Assembly (NCBI RefSeq): GCF_000424625.1 | Contig: NZ_AUKG01000001.1 | Coordinates: 1,674,001 to 1,738,000 of the forward strand | DNA length: 64,000 nucleotides | Source of the DNA: Conexibacter woesei Iso977N | GTDB taxonomy: Bacteria > Actinomycetota > Thermoleophilia > Solirubrobacterales > Solirubrobacteraceae | Reading direction: 5' to 3' | In this document: positions 1 to 9,333 of the stretch, piece by piece | Position numbering within the stretch: position 1 is the stretch's first letter | Layout: each line of letters opens with the position of its first letter | Notes under the pieces: model-generated | Database searches by the model: none | What the model was told of the DNA's origin: nothing | Seen by the model: only the letters and a program-made list of their open reading frames with translations | Program-made: the position numbers and the translations under genes

Positions 1-188
1 GCCTCGTGGGAGGTCGAGTGGAAGTGGTGGTAGTCGAAGACGCCGTCGGTCCAGGTGCCACCCCAGCCGTTGTTGATGAACAACGACTCGCCGTCCCCGA
101 CGTCGACGCCGTGGTAGATCAGCACCGGCCAGCGGGGGTGGTTCGGGATCGGCTCGCCGGGCGGGGCGGTCCAGGTCTGAAGCTCCAT
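1..188 (-). CDS. cupin-domain protein, YjlB-like (3' part outside window)
   Basis: Only the first 62 codons are present; the gene runs off the left edge. The ATG at 188-186 opens a protein with IPNHPRWPVLIYHGV, an NNGWGGTWTDGVF stretch and an HHFHSTSHE metal-site-like motif, which matches the YjlB/COG4297 family of small single-domain cupins. That family has no settled biochemical role. It follows the aldose epimerase by 40 nt in the same direction and is probably the last visible gene of the arabinose operon, so a role in sugar or sugar-acid handling is a guess from context. Confidence 0.75.
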   Translation of the reverse strand, partial: MELQTWTAPPGEPIPNHPRWPVLIYHGVDVGDGESLFINNGWGGTWTDGVFDYHHFHSTSHE

Positions 189-228
189 GACCTGGACCGG
201 GCTACCCGGCGAGCGTCCCGAGGCGACC

Positions 229-1509
229 TCAGCCGTGGTGCTTCTTGACCTTCGCCTCCATCACGTGCCCGTGGTTGCCGTCGGAGCCGAAGTCGTACAC
301 CGTCGAGGTGGCGTACGTCTGGCCCGGGCGGAGGACAGTCGACGGGAACGACGGCTGGTTCGGCGAGTCCGGGAAGTGCTGGGTCTCCAGCGCCAGCCCG
401 TCGCCCTGCCGGTACTGGTGGCCGCTCGTCCCGTAGAGCGTCCCGTCCAGGAAGTTCCCGGAGTAGAACTGCAGGCCGGGCTGGTCGGTCCACACCGTCA
501 GCTGCCGGCCGGAGCCGGGATCCTTCAACCGTGCCGCGACCTGCAGCCCGTTGCCCGGCCGCCGGTCCAGGACCCAGTTGTGGTCGTAGCCCTGCCCGAT
601 CACCAGCTGCGGGTCGTTGTCGCGAACGCGCTCGCCGACCGCATGGAACTGCGTGAAGTCGAACGGCGTCCCGGCAACCGGCGCGATCACGCCCGTCGGG
701 ATCTGCGTCGTGTCGACCGGCGTGTAGTGCGAGGCGTTGATCTGCAGCTGCTGGCCGTCGATCGACCCCGAGCCCTCACCCGCCAGGTTCCAGTACGAGT
801 GGTTGGTGAGGTTGATCACCGTCGGCTTCGACGTGGTCGCGTGGTAGTCGATCCGGATCTGGTCGTCGTTGTTCAACGAGTACGTCACCGTCACCGGCAG
901 CTCACCGGGATACCCCTCCTCGCCGTCGGCCGAGGTGTAGGAGAACCGGACGCCCGCGCTCCCGTCGCGCCCCGACGCCGGGACCGGCACTGCCGTCCAG
1001 ACGTGCTTGTCGAACCCCTGGATCCCGCCGTGCAGCGAGTTCACCCCGTTGTTGATCGGTAGCTGGTACGTCGTGCCGTCGAGCGTGAACTGACCCCTGG
1101 CGATGCGGTTGCCGTAGCGCCCGATCGTCGCCCCGAAGTACGGGTTGCTCCTCAGGTACGCGGGCGACGTGTAGCCGGAGACGTCGCCGAAGCCGAGGGC
1201 GACGTCCTTCGCCTGCCCGCGCCGATCGGGGACGTTGACCGCCTGCAGCGTCGCGCCGTAGGTGATCACCGAGATCGACATCCCGCGCGCGTTGGTCAAC
1301 GTGTAGCGGTCGATCGCCGTGCCATCGCTGAGCGTTCCGAACCCGCTCTTGGTGATGCTCACGGAGTGACCACCTCCGCCACCACCGCCGCCACCGCCGC
1401 CACCGCCCCCGTGCGCCATCGCGCTCGCCGGGAGCACGGCCGCGCACAGCGCAGCCCCTACCGCGGCGACTCCTGCGAGTCGCCGGAAACCGGACATGTT
1501 GGACGACAT
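229..1509 (-). CDS. galM: exported aldose 1-epimerase (mutarotase)
   Basis: A 426-residue galactose mutarotase-family enzyme that interconverts alpha and beta anomers of aldoses. The ATG at 1509 was chosen because AGGAGG lies just upstream (1512-1517) and a signal peptide follows (residues 1-32, ending near PASAMA). A run of 14 consecutive glycines (residues 34-47) links it to the catalytic domain. Family motifs include NRIARGQF (about 134), [10 protein letters not shown], the catalytic His237 in NLTNHSYWN and the catalytic Glu375 in [12 protein letters not shown]. Export is unusual for an enzyme in an intracellular pentose operon; it may act on sugars released outside the membrane before uptake. 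It follows araA by 43 nt. Confidence 0.9.
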   Translation of the reverse strand: MSSNMSGFRRLAGVAAVGAALCAAVLPASAMAHGGGGGGGGGGGGGGHSVSITKSGFGTLSDGTAIDRYTLTNARGMSISVITYGATLQAVNVPDRRGQAKDVALGFGDVSGYTSPAYLRSNPYFGATIGRYGNRIARGQFTLDGTTYQLPINNGVNSLHGGIQGFDKHVWTAVPVPASGRDGSAGVRFSYTSADGEEGYPGELPVTVTYSLNNDDQIRIDYHATTSKPTVINLTNHSYWNLAGEGSGSIDGQQLQINASHYTPVDTTQIPTGVIAPVAGTPFDFTQFHAVGERVRDNDPQLVIGQGYDHNWVLDRRPGNGLQVAARLKDPGSGRQLTVWTDQPGLQFYSGNFLDGTLYGTSGHQYRQGDGLALETQHFPDSPNQPSFPSTVLRPGQTYATSTVYDFGSDGNHGHVMEAKVKKHHG

Positions 1510-1552
1510 GCGTCCTCCTATGTTCTGGACCTTGCTTGTGGACTTGGCGGCG

Positions 1553-2998
1553 CTACACGAGCGCCAGCTCGATCCCCGCCGCCGCGCAGAACGCCCGCCA
1601 GGCGTCCGCGTGCCGCCCCGGATTGAGCACCTGGTGGTGCGGGCCGCCGAGGCGCAGCCATGCGTCCATGCAGTTCCGCACGCCCGAGTCCGGACGGAAC
1701 AGCCCGTACGGCATCTCGAGCGCCGGCAGCTCGTCGCTCTCCAAGATCTCACCCTCGGAGACCACGAGCCGGAACCGCGTTCCCTCCAGCGCGACCAGCG
1801 TGGCCAGCGTGCACGGCCCCGGCGCGTACTGGAACAGGAACGTCGGCGGATCTCCCAGCCCGCCGATACCCAACGGGCGCTTGATGAGCCGGACCGGTCG
1901 GTCGGCTCGGGCCAGCGCCCAGTTGCCCTCGCCCATGTGGGACATCAGGATCGCGTCCCTGGGGAAGTCCATGGCGTACATCTCGGTGAACTGCGTCGCG
2001 CCGAGCATGTCCTGCGCCGCCGCCATCAGCGACGCCGTGACGCTGTCGCCCTCGGCCGCGAACGCGTAGCCGTCGGCCATCAGCGACGACGCCGCCGCCA
2101 GCGGCAGCCGCGCGAAGCGCCCGTCCTCGGCGATCGCGCCGAAGTGCGTGGAGTACGCGCGGTACCCACCCGCGTCCAGCAGCGCGCGCAGCCCGAGCTG
2201 CATCCGCGCGTGGTCCTCGCGCTCCGCGGCAGACAACCGCGGGTCGACCTCGAAGCGCGCGTCCTCGGAGTCCAGCAGCCCCCGGACCGCGTCGTCCTCG
2301 ACCTCCGCGACCGCCCTCACCAACAGCCCCGTGCCGAGCGCATCAACCTGCGGTCCGAGCGACCGCAGGAACGCGTGCTCGTCGACCCGGATGTCGCCCA
2401 TCCCGTTCATCGTGTAGCCGAAGATCGCCACCTTCAGCGCGCGCCAGCGCGTCACCGCCGCGGCCGCGCGCGCCCACAGGCCCACGGCATCGACGAACTC
2501 AGAAGACTGCCAGTCGCCGGTGATCACGTGGAACGGCCGCCCGGACCGGACCAGCGCGTTGGCCGTGTCCTGCGCCCCGTGGATCCCCTGGTTGTAGGTC
2601 AGGTCGCCCATGTCCCACGCGTCGGTGATCGCGCCCTCCGGCTGCGTGTTCACCAGGCACACCGGAAGGTCCACGCCCGCGAGCGCGCGCGACACGTGCA
2701 TCGCCGGCCCGTACGTGAGCATGACCACCAACAACCCGTCGAGCCCGTCGGCAGCAAGTTCCCCAACAACGCGGTCCACGTCGGCACGCGTCTTCACCGG
2801 ATCGCCGACGACGACGTCGCACACCCCGCCCAGCGCCTCACCCACGGCCGCCGCGTACGCCGCCTGCCGCTCGGTGATCCCCGGCAACATGTCGTCGTAC
2901 AACGCCTGCATCACCCCGAGCAGGCCGATCCGCGGGCGCGCGGAACCCTGGGGGTCAGCGCTGGCCGTAGACGTTCTGGTAGCGGTCGTAGAGGGCAT
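1553..2998 (-). CDS. araA: L-arabinose isomerase
   Basis: Converts L-arabinose to L-ribulose, the first step of the pathway completed by the adjacent araB and araD. It has the Mn-site pattern of the L-fucose/L-arabinose isomerase superfamily: [10 protein letters not shown] and LMSHMGEGN supply a Glu and a His, and [11 protein letters not shown] near the C-terminus supplies the last His. At about 481 residues it is close to the roughly 500 of known AraA proteins. The start is uncertain. The recognisable fold begins at RPRIGLLG (about 2935). I use the ATG at 2998 because AAGGA precedes it; this overlaps araD by 44 nt. The residues before RPRIGLLG are Ser/Thr-rich and poorly conserved in style, so a later non-ATG start is possible. 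Confidence 0.85.
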   Translation of the reverse strand: MPSTTATRTSTASADPQGSARPRIGLLGVMQALYDDMLPGITERQAAYAAAVGEALGGVCDVVVGDPVKTRADVDRVVGELAADGLDGLLVVMLTYGPAMHVSRALAGVDLPVCLVNTQPEGAITDAWDMGDLTYNQGIHGAQDTANALVRSGRPFHVITGDWQSSEFVDAVGLWARAAAAVTRWRALKVAIFGYTMNGMGDIRVDEHAFLRSLGPQVDALGTGLLVRAVAEVEDDAVRGLLDSEDARFEVDPRLSAAEREDHARMQLGLRALLDAGGYRAYSTHFGAIAEDGRFARLPLAAASSLMADGYAFAAEGDSVTASLMAAAQDMLGATQFTEMYAMDFPRDAILMSHMGEGNWALARADRPVRLIKRPLGIGGLGDPPTFLFQYAPGPCTLATLVALEGTRFRLVVSEGEILESDELPALEMPYGLFRPDSGVRNCMDAWLRLGGPHHQVLNPGRHADAWRAFCAAAGIELALV

Positions 2999-3611
2999 CG
3001 ATGTCCTTGGATTCGAGCTGGATCGGGTCGCCGAGCTCACGGGCGAGGTGCACGGTGCGCGCGACGTCCTCGCACATCACCGCGGCTTTGAGCGCATCGA
3101 CGGCGCGCGCGCCGACGGTGAAGACGCCGTGGCTGCGCATCAGCACGGCGGGCGAGCGGTGGTCGCGCAGCGTCTCGACGATCCCGCGGCCGATCTCGGC
3201 GTCGCCGATCAGCCGGAACGGCCCGACCGGGATCTCGCCGCCGAACTCGTCGGCCATCGCGGTCAGGACGCACGGGATCGCCTCGCCGCGCGCGGCCCAC
3301 GCCGTCGCATACGCGCTGTGCGTGTGGCAGACGCCGCCGACGCCGCGCAGCTCGCGGTAGACGTGGCCGTGCGTCGCGGCGTCGCTGGACGGCGACAGGT
3401 CGCCCTCGACCAGCGTGCCGTCGAGGTCGCAGACGACCATCGCCTCCGGCGTCAGCGCGTCGAACGGGATCCCGGAGGCCTTGATGACCATCAGGTCCTC
3501 GTCGGGGACGCGCGCCGAGAGGTTCCCGGACGTCCAGGCGACGAGGCCCTGTCGTGGCAGCTCCAAGTGCAGCCGGCAGACCTCGGCGCGCAAGTCCATC
3601 AACTCGCTCAC
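2955..3611 (-). CDS. araD: L-ribulose-5-phosphate 4-epimerase
   Basis: A class II aldolase/adducin-family enzyme of 218 residues that turns L-ribulose 5-phosphate into D-xylulose 5-phosphate. Visible motifs are WTSGNLSAR (phosphate binding, about 26-34), KASGIPFD, the zinc-ligand histidines in VCHTHSAYATAWAARG and the later MRSHGVFTVG. The start is GTG at 3611; GTGA overlaps the araB stop, so araB and araD are translationally coupled. The order araB-araD-araA with an ABC importer upstream makes the L-arabinose assignment firm, although the fold alone would also fit L-fuculose-phosphate aldolases. Confidence 0.88.
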   Translation of the reverse strand: MSELMDLRAEVCRLHLELPRQGLVAWTSGNLSARVPDEDLMVIKASGIPFDALTPEAMVVCDLDGTLVEGDLSPSSDAATHGHVYRELRGVGGVCHTHSAYATAWAARGEAIPCVLTAMADEFGGEIPVGPFRLIGDAEIGRGIVETLRDHRSPAVLMRSHGVFTVGARAVDALKAAVMCEDVARTVHLARELGDPIQLESKDIDALYDRYQNVYGQR

Positions 3612-5320
3612 GCGGCCACCTCGACAACGGGCCGGCGCCGCAGCGCGTGCATCAGCTCGCCGCGCGCGAACGCGTCGTGCAGCTCGCCGTAGTGCTGGTA
3701 CAAGACGTCGTAGGCCGCGGCGCGCGCCGGGTCCGGCGTGTAGGCGTCGCGTGTGACCGCGCCCATCGCCGCCGACGCGGCGTGCACGTCGGCATAGGCG
3801 CCCGCCGCGACCGCCGCGTGGATCGCCGCGCCCAGCGCGGGGCCGTGCTCGGACTCCAGCAGGTGCAGCGGCATCCGGACGACGTCGGCGTAGATCTGCA
3901 TCACCAGCGGGTTCTTCGCCAGCCCGCCGGCGATGAACAGCTCCTGGACCGGGACGCCGCCGGCCGCGAACGCCTCGATGATCTTGCGCGTCCCGAACGC
4001 GGTCGCCTCGATCAGCGCGCGGTAGATGTCGGGCGCGCGCGTCTGCAGCGTCAACCCCAACAACAAGCCCGACAGCTCGTGGTCGACCAGCAGCGAGCGG
4101 TTGCCGTTGAGCCAGTCCAGCGCGACGAGCCCGTGTTCTCCTACATCCTGCTGTGCCGCCAGGGCAGAGAGATGCTCGTGCACGGAGACCCCGAGCGCCG
4201 CCGCCTCCGCGTGGTAGCGCGGCGGCGTCGCGTGGTCGACGACCCAGCCGAAGAGGTCGCCGACGCCGGACTGCCCGGCCTCGTAGCCCCACAGCCCCGC
4301 CGCGATCCCGCCGTCGACGACGCCGCACATGCCGGGGATCTCCGCGAGCTGCTCGGCGTTCATCACGTGGCAGGTCGACGTGCCCATGACCGCGAGCATC
4401 TGCCCGGGGCCGACCGACTGCGCGGCCGGCGCGGTCACGTGGGCATCCACGTTGCCAACAGCGACAGCGATGCCTTCGGGCAGTCCCGTCCACGCCGCCG
4501 CCTCGGCGGTCAGCGACCCCGCCCGCGCGCCCAGCGCCGCCAGCGGCCCGGCGAGCTTCTCGTCGACGAAGCCCGCGAAGTCCGGGTTGACGGCGCGCAG
4601 GTAGTCGGTCGACGGGTAGCGCCCGTCCTGGTGGATCGCCTTGTAGCCGGCGCTGCACGCGTTGCGCGTCTCCATACCGCACAGCTGCCAGACGATCCAG
4701 TCGGCGGCCTCGACCCAGCGGTCGGTCGCTGCGTAGGCCTCCGGATCCTCCTCGAGCAGTTGCAGGGCCTTGGCGAACTCCCACTCGGAGGAGATCGCGC
4801 CGCCGTAGCGCGCGAGCCAGGACTCGCCGCGCTCGCGGGCGACCATGTTGATGCGGTCGGCCTGGCCTTGGGCGGCGTGGTGCTTCCAGAGCTTCACATA
4901 GGCATGGGGTCGGTCGCGGAACCCGTCGGCCTCGCACAGCGGCGTCCCGTCGGCCTTGACCGGCATGGGGGAGGAGGCGGTGAAGTCCGTGGCAATGCCT
5001 ATGACATCCGCAGCAGAGACGCCCGCCGCGGCGATCGCCTCCGGCACCGCGCGCCGCAGCACCTCGCGGTAGTCCTCCGGGTCCTGCAGCGCCCACTGCG
5101 GCGGCAGCGCAGCCCCCGAAGCCGCCAGCGTCTCCTCCATCACCGCGTGCGGGTAGGCGAGCACCGCCGACCCCAGCTCCGCGCCATCGGCAACCCGTAC
5201 AACAAGCGCGCGCCCGGACAGCGTCCCGAAGTCCACGCCGACGACGACCGGCCCGGAAGGAGGAGGAGCCCCTGCCGGCCGGCCGTCGTCCCGCGCGGAC
5301 GTGGCAGCCCGCGACGTCAT
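3608..5320 (-). CDS. araB: ribulokinase
   Basis: An FGGY-family carbohydrate kinase of 570 residues, the usual AraB length, that phosphorylates L-ribulose with ATP. The N-terminal domain carries the phosphate-1 motif VVVGVDFGTLSGRALV (about 25-40); the C-terminal domain has the FGGY signature region around FIAGGLAKNPLVMQIYADV and the ATP-site stretch EHGPALGAAIHAAV. The first 24 residues are a Pro/Ala-rich extension of no obvious function. The start codon is 4 nt after the stop of the ABC ATPase gene, and the stop overlaps araD, so it sits in the middle of one transcript. Confidence 0.92.
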   Translation of the reverse strand: MTSRAATSARDDGRPAGAPPPSGPVVVGVDFGTLSGRALVVRVADGAELGSAVLAYPHAVMEETLAASGAALPPQWALQDPEDYREVLRRAVPEAIAAAGVSAADVIGIATDFTASSPMPVKADGTPLCEADGFRDRPHAYVKLWKHHAAQGQADRINMVARERGESWLARYGGAISSEWEFAKALQLLEEDPEAYAATDRWVEAADWIVWQLCGMETRNACSAGYKAIHQDGRYPSTDYLRAVNPDFAGFVDEKLAGPLAALGARAGSLTAEAAAWTGLPEGIAVAVGNVDAHVTAPAAQSVGPGQMLAVMGTSTCHVMNAEQLAEIPGMCGVVDGGIAAGLWGYEAGQSGVGDLFGWVVDHATPPRYHAEAAALGVSVHEHLSALAAQQDVGEHGLVALDWLNGNRSLLVDHELSGLLLGLTLQTRAPDIYRALIEATAFGTRKIIEAFAAGGVPVQELFIAGGLAKNPLVMQIYADVVRMPLHLLESEHGPALGAAIHAAVAAGAYADVHAASAAMGAVTRDAYTPDPARAAAYDVLYQHYGELHDAFARGELMHALRRRPVVEVAA

Positions 5321-5324
5321 CGCC

Positions 5325-6152
5325 CTACCGCGCCGTCCCCGGCTGCGCCTGTGCGGCCAGCCGGGCGCGGCGGTACTCGTTGACGACGATCTCGTTGAGC
5401 TCCTCGACCGACGTCTCCGCGGTCGGGCGGTCGTACGTGATCTCGCCGTCCTGGATCAGGTTCACGCGGTCACACGACTCGAGCACGTGCACGTAGTTGT
5501 GGGCGATCATGATGATCGACACGCGGCCTTCCTCGCGAAGCCGGGCCACGAGGTCGAGGATCATCGCCCCCTCCTTGGCGCCCATCGCCGCCAGCGGCTC
5601 GTCGAGCAGGATGATGTCGGCGTCGGAGGTGACCGTGCGCGCCACCGCGATCGCCTGGCGCTGGCCGCCCGACAGGCGCGCGACCGGCACGTCGATCCGC
5701 GGGATGTTGACGCCGATCGAGTCCAGCGCCGCCCGCGACTCCCTCTTCATCCGCCGGTTGTCGATCAGCGGCAGCCCGGTCCGGTGCGGCTCCCGGTTGA
5801 GGAACATATTGTGGTACACGGACAGCTCGTCGATCAGCGCGAGGTCCTGGTAGACGCAGTCGATCCCGAGCGAGCGCGCGTGGACGACCGACCTCAGCTC
5901 GACCTCCTCGCCCTTGACGATGACCTTGCCTTCGTCGGGCCTCTGGAAGCCGGAGATGATCTTCATCAACGTGGACTTGCCCGCGCCGTTGTCGCCGAGC
6001 AGGCCCAGCACCTCGCCCTTCTTGAGGTGCAGGTCGACGTTGCGGAGCGCCGTCACCGGGCCGAAGCGCTTGGCGACGCCCTCGATCCGCAGCACGTCCT
6101 CCACGGACGCCGCCGGAGTTGTAGGAGTTGCTTCCTGCCCCTGCTCAGCCAA
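5325..6152 (-). CDS. CUT2-type sugar ABC transporter, ATP-binding protein
   Basis: Energises sugar import together with the permease and binding protein encoded just upstream. The 275-residue protein has one nucleotide-binding domain: Walker A GDNGAGKST, the ABC signature LSGGQRQ, Walker B IILLDEP and the switch His in IMIAHNYVH. Most CUT2 ATPases (AraG, RbsA, XylG) have two fused domains of about 500 residues, so this belongs to the shorter FrcA-like group and must work as a homodimer. It overlaps the permease gene by 8 nt. L-arabinose as substrate is inferred from the linked araBDA. Confidence 0.88.
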   Translation of the reverse strand: MAEQGQEATPTTPAASVEDVLRIEGVAKRFGPVTALRNVDLHLKKGEVLGLLGDNGAGKSTLMKIISGFQRPDEGKVIVKGEEVELRSVVHARSLGIDCVYQDLALIDELSVYHNMFLNREPHRTGLPLIDNRRMKRESRAALDSIGVNIPRIDVPVARLSGGQRQAIAVARTVTSDADIILLDEPLAAMGAKEGAMILDLVARLREEGRVSIIMIAHNYVHVLESCDRVNLIQDGEITYDRPTAETSVEELNEIVVNEYRRARLAAQAQPGTAR

Positions 6153-7248
6153 GGCCCTGGCCCTTCCGGACGCGTCCGATGTACACGTTGATGACCATCG
6201 CGACGAGGATCGCGATGCCGAGGATGAAGTCCAGGTAGTCGGCGCTGACGCCCTGGATCGTCAGCCCGTCGCGCAGGACGCCGAGGAACAGCGCGCCGAA
6301 CAGCGCGCCGATCGCGGTGCCCTCGCCGCCGGTCAGCAGCGTGCCGCCGATGACCGCCGCCGACACGGCGCGGAACATCGTCTCCGACGCCCCCGCGGTG
6401 TCCGGCTGGACCGACGAGGCGCGCGTGGCCTCGAAGACGCCGACGAGGCCGGCGAGCGTCGAGCAGAGGATGAAGTTGCGGATCACGACGACGCGGACCT
6501 TGATGCCCGCCTCGCTCGCGCCGTGCTTGTTGCCGCCCGCCGCGATCGTGTGCAGGCCCCAGCGCGTCAGGCGCAGCACGACCTGCAGGAGCAACACGAT
6601 CAACAACGCCCAGATCAGCTCCGAGTAGACCCCGGCGCCGAAGATCTTGGCGAACGTCCCGACGTGGTTGACCTGCTCGGGCAGCGTGATCGTCTGGCCG
6701 TTGACGACCTTGGTGACGTTCTCGGTCGTCGTGGTCACGTCGGCGCCCGGCATCGCGACCGGCGCGGCGTTGGAGATGATCAGCGTCAGGCCGCCGACCC
6801 CGAGCAGCGTGCCCAGGGTGGTGATGAACGACGACACGCCGACGACCTCGGTCAGCACGCCGTTGATCACCCCGACGATCGCCGAGCAGATCAGCGCCCC
6901 GATCAGGCACAGCACGAGCCCGAAGCCCCACTGGTGGAACTCGTAGAACATGAACGGGGAGAAGAGGTACACCGAGCCGATCGACAGGTCGATCTCGCCG
7001 GCGATCATCAGCATCGCCTCGCCGGCCGCCAGGATCGCGAACGGCGCGAAGTACGGGAGCAGCGTGACGAAGTTGTCGTGGGTGAAGAAGCGGTCGTTCT
7101 TCACGGAGAAGTAGACGATCGCGATGAGCGTCACCACGACGATGCTGCCCTCGCGCAGCGTGAGGAACCGCTTGGCGAGCTCGCCGGCGCCCGGGCGCGA
7201 GGCCCGGGCGGTCGGCTGCTCGGTCGGTGCGGACTGCAGCGCCGACAT
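6145..7248 (-). CDS. CUT2-type sugar ABC transporter, permease
   Basis: A 367-residue integral membrane subunit of the BPD_transp_2 (AraH/RbsC-like) family. Several long hydrophobic helices are seen, for example around SIVVVTLIAIVYFS and ILAAGEAMLMIAGEIDLSIGS; the EIDLSIGS element is the conserved loop of ribose/arabinose-type permeases. A hydrophilic insert of roughly 40 residues lies after the fifth helix (VAMPGADVTTTTENVTKVV), where family members usually have a shorter extracellular loop. The gene starts 6 nt after the binding-protein stop. Confidence 0.88.
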   Translation of the reverse strand: MSALQSAPTEQPTARASRPGAGELAKRFLTLREGSIVVVTLIAIVYFSVKNDRFFTHDNFVTLLPYFAPFAILAAGEAMLMIAGEIDLSIGSVYLFSPFMFYEFHQWGFGLVLCLIGALICSAIVGVINGVLTEVVGVSSFITTLGTLLGVGGLTLIISNAAPVAMPGADVTTTTENVTKVVNGQTITLPEQVNHVGTFAKIFGAGVYSELIWALLIVLLLQVVLRLTRWGLHTIAAGGNKHGASEAGIKVRVVVIRNFILCSTLAGLVGVFEATRASSVQPDTAGASETMFRAVSAAVIGGTLLTGGEGTAIGALFGALFLGVLRDGLTIQGVSADYLDFILGIAILVAMVINVYIGRVRKGQGLG

Positions 7249-7254
7249 GATCTC

Positions 7255-8412
7255 CTAGGCCTTGGCGACGCCGGCGGCCGTCGAGGAGCCCTCGTACCGG
7301 CTCTTGGTGGTGTTGTACGGCCCGACGGTGGTCTTGTCGAGGAACTTCAGGCCGGTGTTGACGTCGGCCGGCCCGGTCAGCGAGTTCGACATCTTGTACA
7401 TGAACAACTGCAGGATCGGCAGGAAGCCCTGCAGGTAGGGCTGCTGGTCGATCGTGAAGTCGATCTGGTCGGCGGCCAGGAGCCTCTGGGTCACCGGCGT
7501 GAGGTCGTAGCCGCCGCCCTTGACGCCCCTGCCGCGCAGGCTGTGCTTCTGGATCGTCTGCGCGACCGACTGCGTCGAGCCGGCGTCCACGGCGAACAGC
7601 CCCTTCGTGTTCGGGTGACCCGACACGTAGGAGTCGATCGTCGACAGCTCGGCCGGGACCGCGGCGCCGGTGGCGACCGTGTGGGGCGTGATGCCCCTGC
7701 CCTGCTTCTTGATGGTGTCGAGCGCGCCGTCGATGCGCGGCTGGATGTTCGCCGAGCCCGGCGTCGCGATGAACAGCGCGACGTCGCCGGACGGGACCAG
7801 CTCGATGATGCGCTTGCCCATCTCCTGGCCGGAGACGAAGAGGTCCTGGCCGATGTAGGCCAAGCGCTTGTTCGAGGTCGAGTCCGCGTTGTAGGAGACG
7901 ACCGGGATGTTGGCCTTGAGCGCGGCTTGGGTCGCCGAGTTGAAGGCCTTCTCGTCGATCAGCGCGAGCGCGAGGCCGTCCGCGCCGCCGGTGATCGCCG
8001 AGTTGGTGGCGTTGACCATCTCGTTGACATTGGAGTTCTCCGAGCCGGTCCACTGGTAGCTGCAGCCGAGCAGCTTGCAGGCGTCCTCGGCGCCGTACTT
8101 CGTCGGCACGAAGAACGGGTTGGTGGTCACGTGGTTGACGAACGTGAACCTCAGCCTGCTGCTCGACGGGCCGAAGACGCCACTGGTGCCGCCGCCGTTG
8201 GTGCTGGTCTGCGCCGCGGCGGTCGTGGTCGTCTTGCTGTTGTTGGAGCCGCCGCACGCGGCCAGGATGGTCGCGGCCAGGCCCGCGGCGCCGCCGGTCA
8301 GCGCGGTGCGCCGGCTCATCGCCTTGAACTTCGAGTGCGGGGTCTCCTCCTCCTTGCCTTCCATCCACTCGAGGCGCTCGATCGCCTCGTGCACGGGGTC
8401 AAGCTCTGACAC
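7255..8412 (-). CDS. sugar ABC transporter substrate-binding lipoprotein (Tat-exported)
   Basis: The extracytoplasmic receptor of the arabinose-locus importer, 385 residues, Peripla_BP_4 fold (VSYNADSTSN, GYDLTPVTQRLL, TIDQQPYLQG are typical hinge and ligand-pocket regions). The start is GTG at 8412, preceded by AGGAGGA. The leader is unusually long: about 30 cytoplasmic residues, then a twin-arginine motif MSRRTALTG, a hydrophobic stretch and a lipobox LAACGG. A folded, lipid-anchored receptor exported by Tat is therefore expected. A Thr/Ala-rich linker follows the lipidated Cys. An inverted repeat at 8435-8458 lies in its promoter region. Confidence 0.87.
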   Translation of the reverse strand: MSELDPVHEAIERLEWMEGKEEETPHSKFKAMSRRTALTGGAAGLAATILAACGGSNNSKTTTTAAAQTSTNGGGTSGVFGPSSSRLRFTFVNHVTTNPFFVPTKYGAEDACKLLGCSYQWTGSENSNVNEMVNATNSAITGGADGLALALIDEKAFNSATQAALKANIPVVSYNADSTSNKRLAYIGQDLFVSGQEMGKRIIELVPSGDVALFIATPGSANIQPRIDGALDTIKKQGRGITPHTVATGAAVPAELSTIDSYVSGHPNTKGLFAVDAGSTQSVAQTIQKHSLRGRGVKGGGYDLTPVTQRLLAADQIDFTIDQQPYLQGFLPILQLFMYKMSNSLTGPADVNTGLKFLDKTTVGPYNTTKSRYEGSSTAAGVAKA

Positions 8413-8434
8413 CGGTCTCCTCCTGTTTGTAGGG

Positions 8435-8458
8435 GTGCTGCACATCTTTGCGCAGCAC
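8435..8458. promoter_or_regulatory. inverted repeat, candidate operator of the sugar transporter genes
   Basis: Arms GTGCTGC and GCAGCAC with a 10-nt spacer lie 23 nt upstream of the binding-protein start, between it and the regulator genes. The position fits a repressor or activator site for LacI or IclR encoded next door; which protein binds it cannot be told from sequence. Confidence 0.4.
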
Positions 8459-8488
8459 TCACTGCTCACCGGTGGCAACCGGCGGGCC

Positions 8489-8503
8489 GGGCGTCGCGCG
8501 CCC
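8489..8503 (-). terminator. short GC hairpin after iclR
   Basis: GGGCG and CGCCC arms with a 5-nt loop follow the IclR stop by 12 nt. There is no T-run, so this is a weak candidate for a terminator separating the regulator genes from the transporter/catabolic genes. Confidence 0.3.
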
Positions 8504-8514
8504 GTGTAACGGCA

Positions 8515-9333
8515 TCAAGCCACAGGGTTCCCCGTGCGGTCAACGGGGCGTTCGGCTATGCCGAACCGGTCCTGTTGGGAAGTCGTTAGCGCGCGCTTGC
8601 GCAGCAGCTCGGAGCAGCGCGCGGCGGCCGCGGCGACCGCGCGCGTCTGGTCGCGCGCGGTCGCGCGCCAGCGGGGCGCGGCGACGGTCAGGCCCAGTGC
8701 GGCGACGACGTGGCCGTGGAGGTCGCGGATCGGCGCGGCGACCGCGCACGCGGCCGGGTCGCGCTCCTGCTCCTCGTAGGCGAAGCCGCGCTGGCGGACG
8801 GCCGCGCACTCGCGGGCGAGGCGCTCGGCGGTCCGGATCGTGCGGTCGGTGAACGGCGTGAGGTCGCGCGCGGCGTGGTCGGCGATCGTCTCGGCCGGCT
8901 GGGCGGCGAGCAGGACCTTCCCGGCGGCGGTCGCGTGGACCGCGAGGGCCGAGCCGACGGCGGCGGGCGGCGGGCCGAACGCGTCGCGCCCGGCGTAGGA
9001 GGCGACGCAGATCGCGCTGCCGGGGCCCCAGGTCGCGAGGTGCGCGGCGTGGCCGGTCTGGGCGGCGAGCGCGGCGAGGACGCGGGTCGGCTCGGCGCCG
9101 AGGTGCGAGCTGTCGACGACGAGCGTGTTGAGCGCGATCACGCGCCAGCCGAGGCGGTAACGGCCGGGGCCGTGGCGTTCCAGCAGGCCGATGTCGGCGA
9201 GCGAGATGAGCAGCTCGTGGGCCTGGGACTTGGCGACGTCCAGCGCGTTGGCGACCGCGGTCGCGCCCCACTCGGGGTTGTCGGTGGAGAAGAGGTCGAG
9301 CACCTGGCCCGCGCGGCCGACGGTCTGGAGCAT
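8515..9333 (-). CDS. IclR-family transcriptional regulator
   Basis: A 272-residue IclR-type regulator. The N-terminal winged HTH spans about residues 1-65 (WGATAVANALDVAKSQAHELL is the recognition region, followed by LERHGPGRYRLGWRVIAL), and the C-terminal effector domain carries ATAAGKVLLAAQ and the FAYEEQERDPAACAVAAPI region typical of the ligand-binding GAF-like fold. Its ATG overlaps the lacI stop (TGATG), so both regulators are made from one message. It probably acts on the arabinose genes downstream, as a second regulator beside LacI. Confidence 0.9.
   Translation of the reverse strand: MLQTVGRAGQVLDLFSTDNPEWGATAVANALDVAKSQAHELLISLADIGLLERHGPGRYRLGWRVIALNTLVVDSSHLGAEPTRVLAALAAQTGHAAHLATWGPGSAICVASYAGRDAFGPPPAAVGSALAVHATAAGKVLLAAQPAETIADHAARDLTPFTDRTIRTAERLARECAAVRQRGFAYEEQERDPAACAVAAPIRDLHGHVVAALGLTVAAPRWRATARDQTRAVAAAAARCSELLRKRALTTSQQDRFGIAERPVDRTGNPVA

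Noticed and set aside
1377-1420. glycine-codon run as a trinucleotide repeat locus or CRISPR-like repeat
   Set aside because: It is an in-frame mix of GGC/GGT/GGA/GGG codons encoding 14 glycines of the exported mutarotase; no spacers.
1553-3040. araA start at 3040
   Set aside because: It would overlap araD by 86 nt and adds Ser/Thr-rich residues with no conserved pattern; ATG 2998 has a better ribosome-binding site.
3554-5383. long open frame opposite araB
   Set aside because: No domain motifs; compositionally a GC-rich shadow of the ribulokinase gene.
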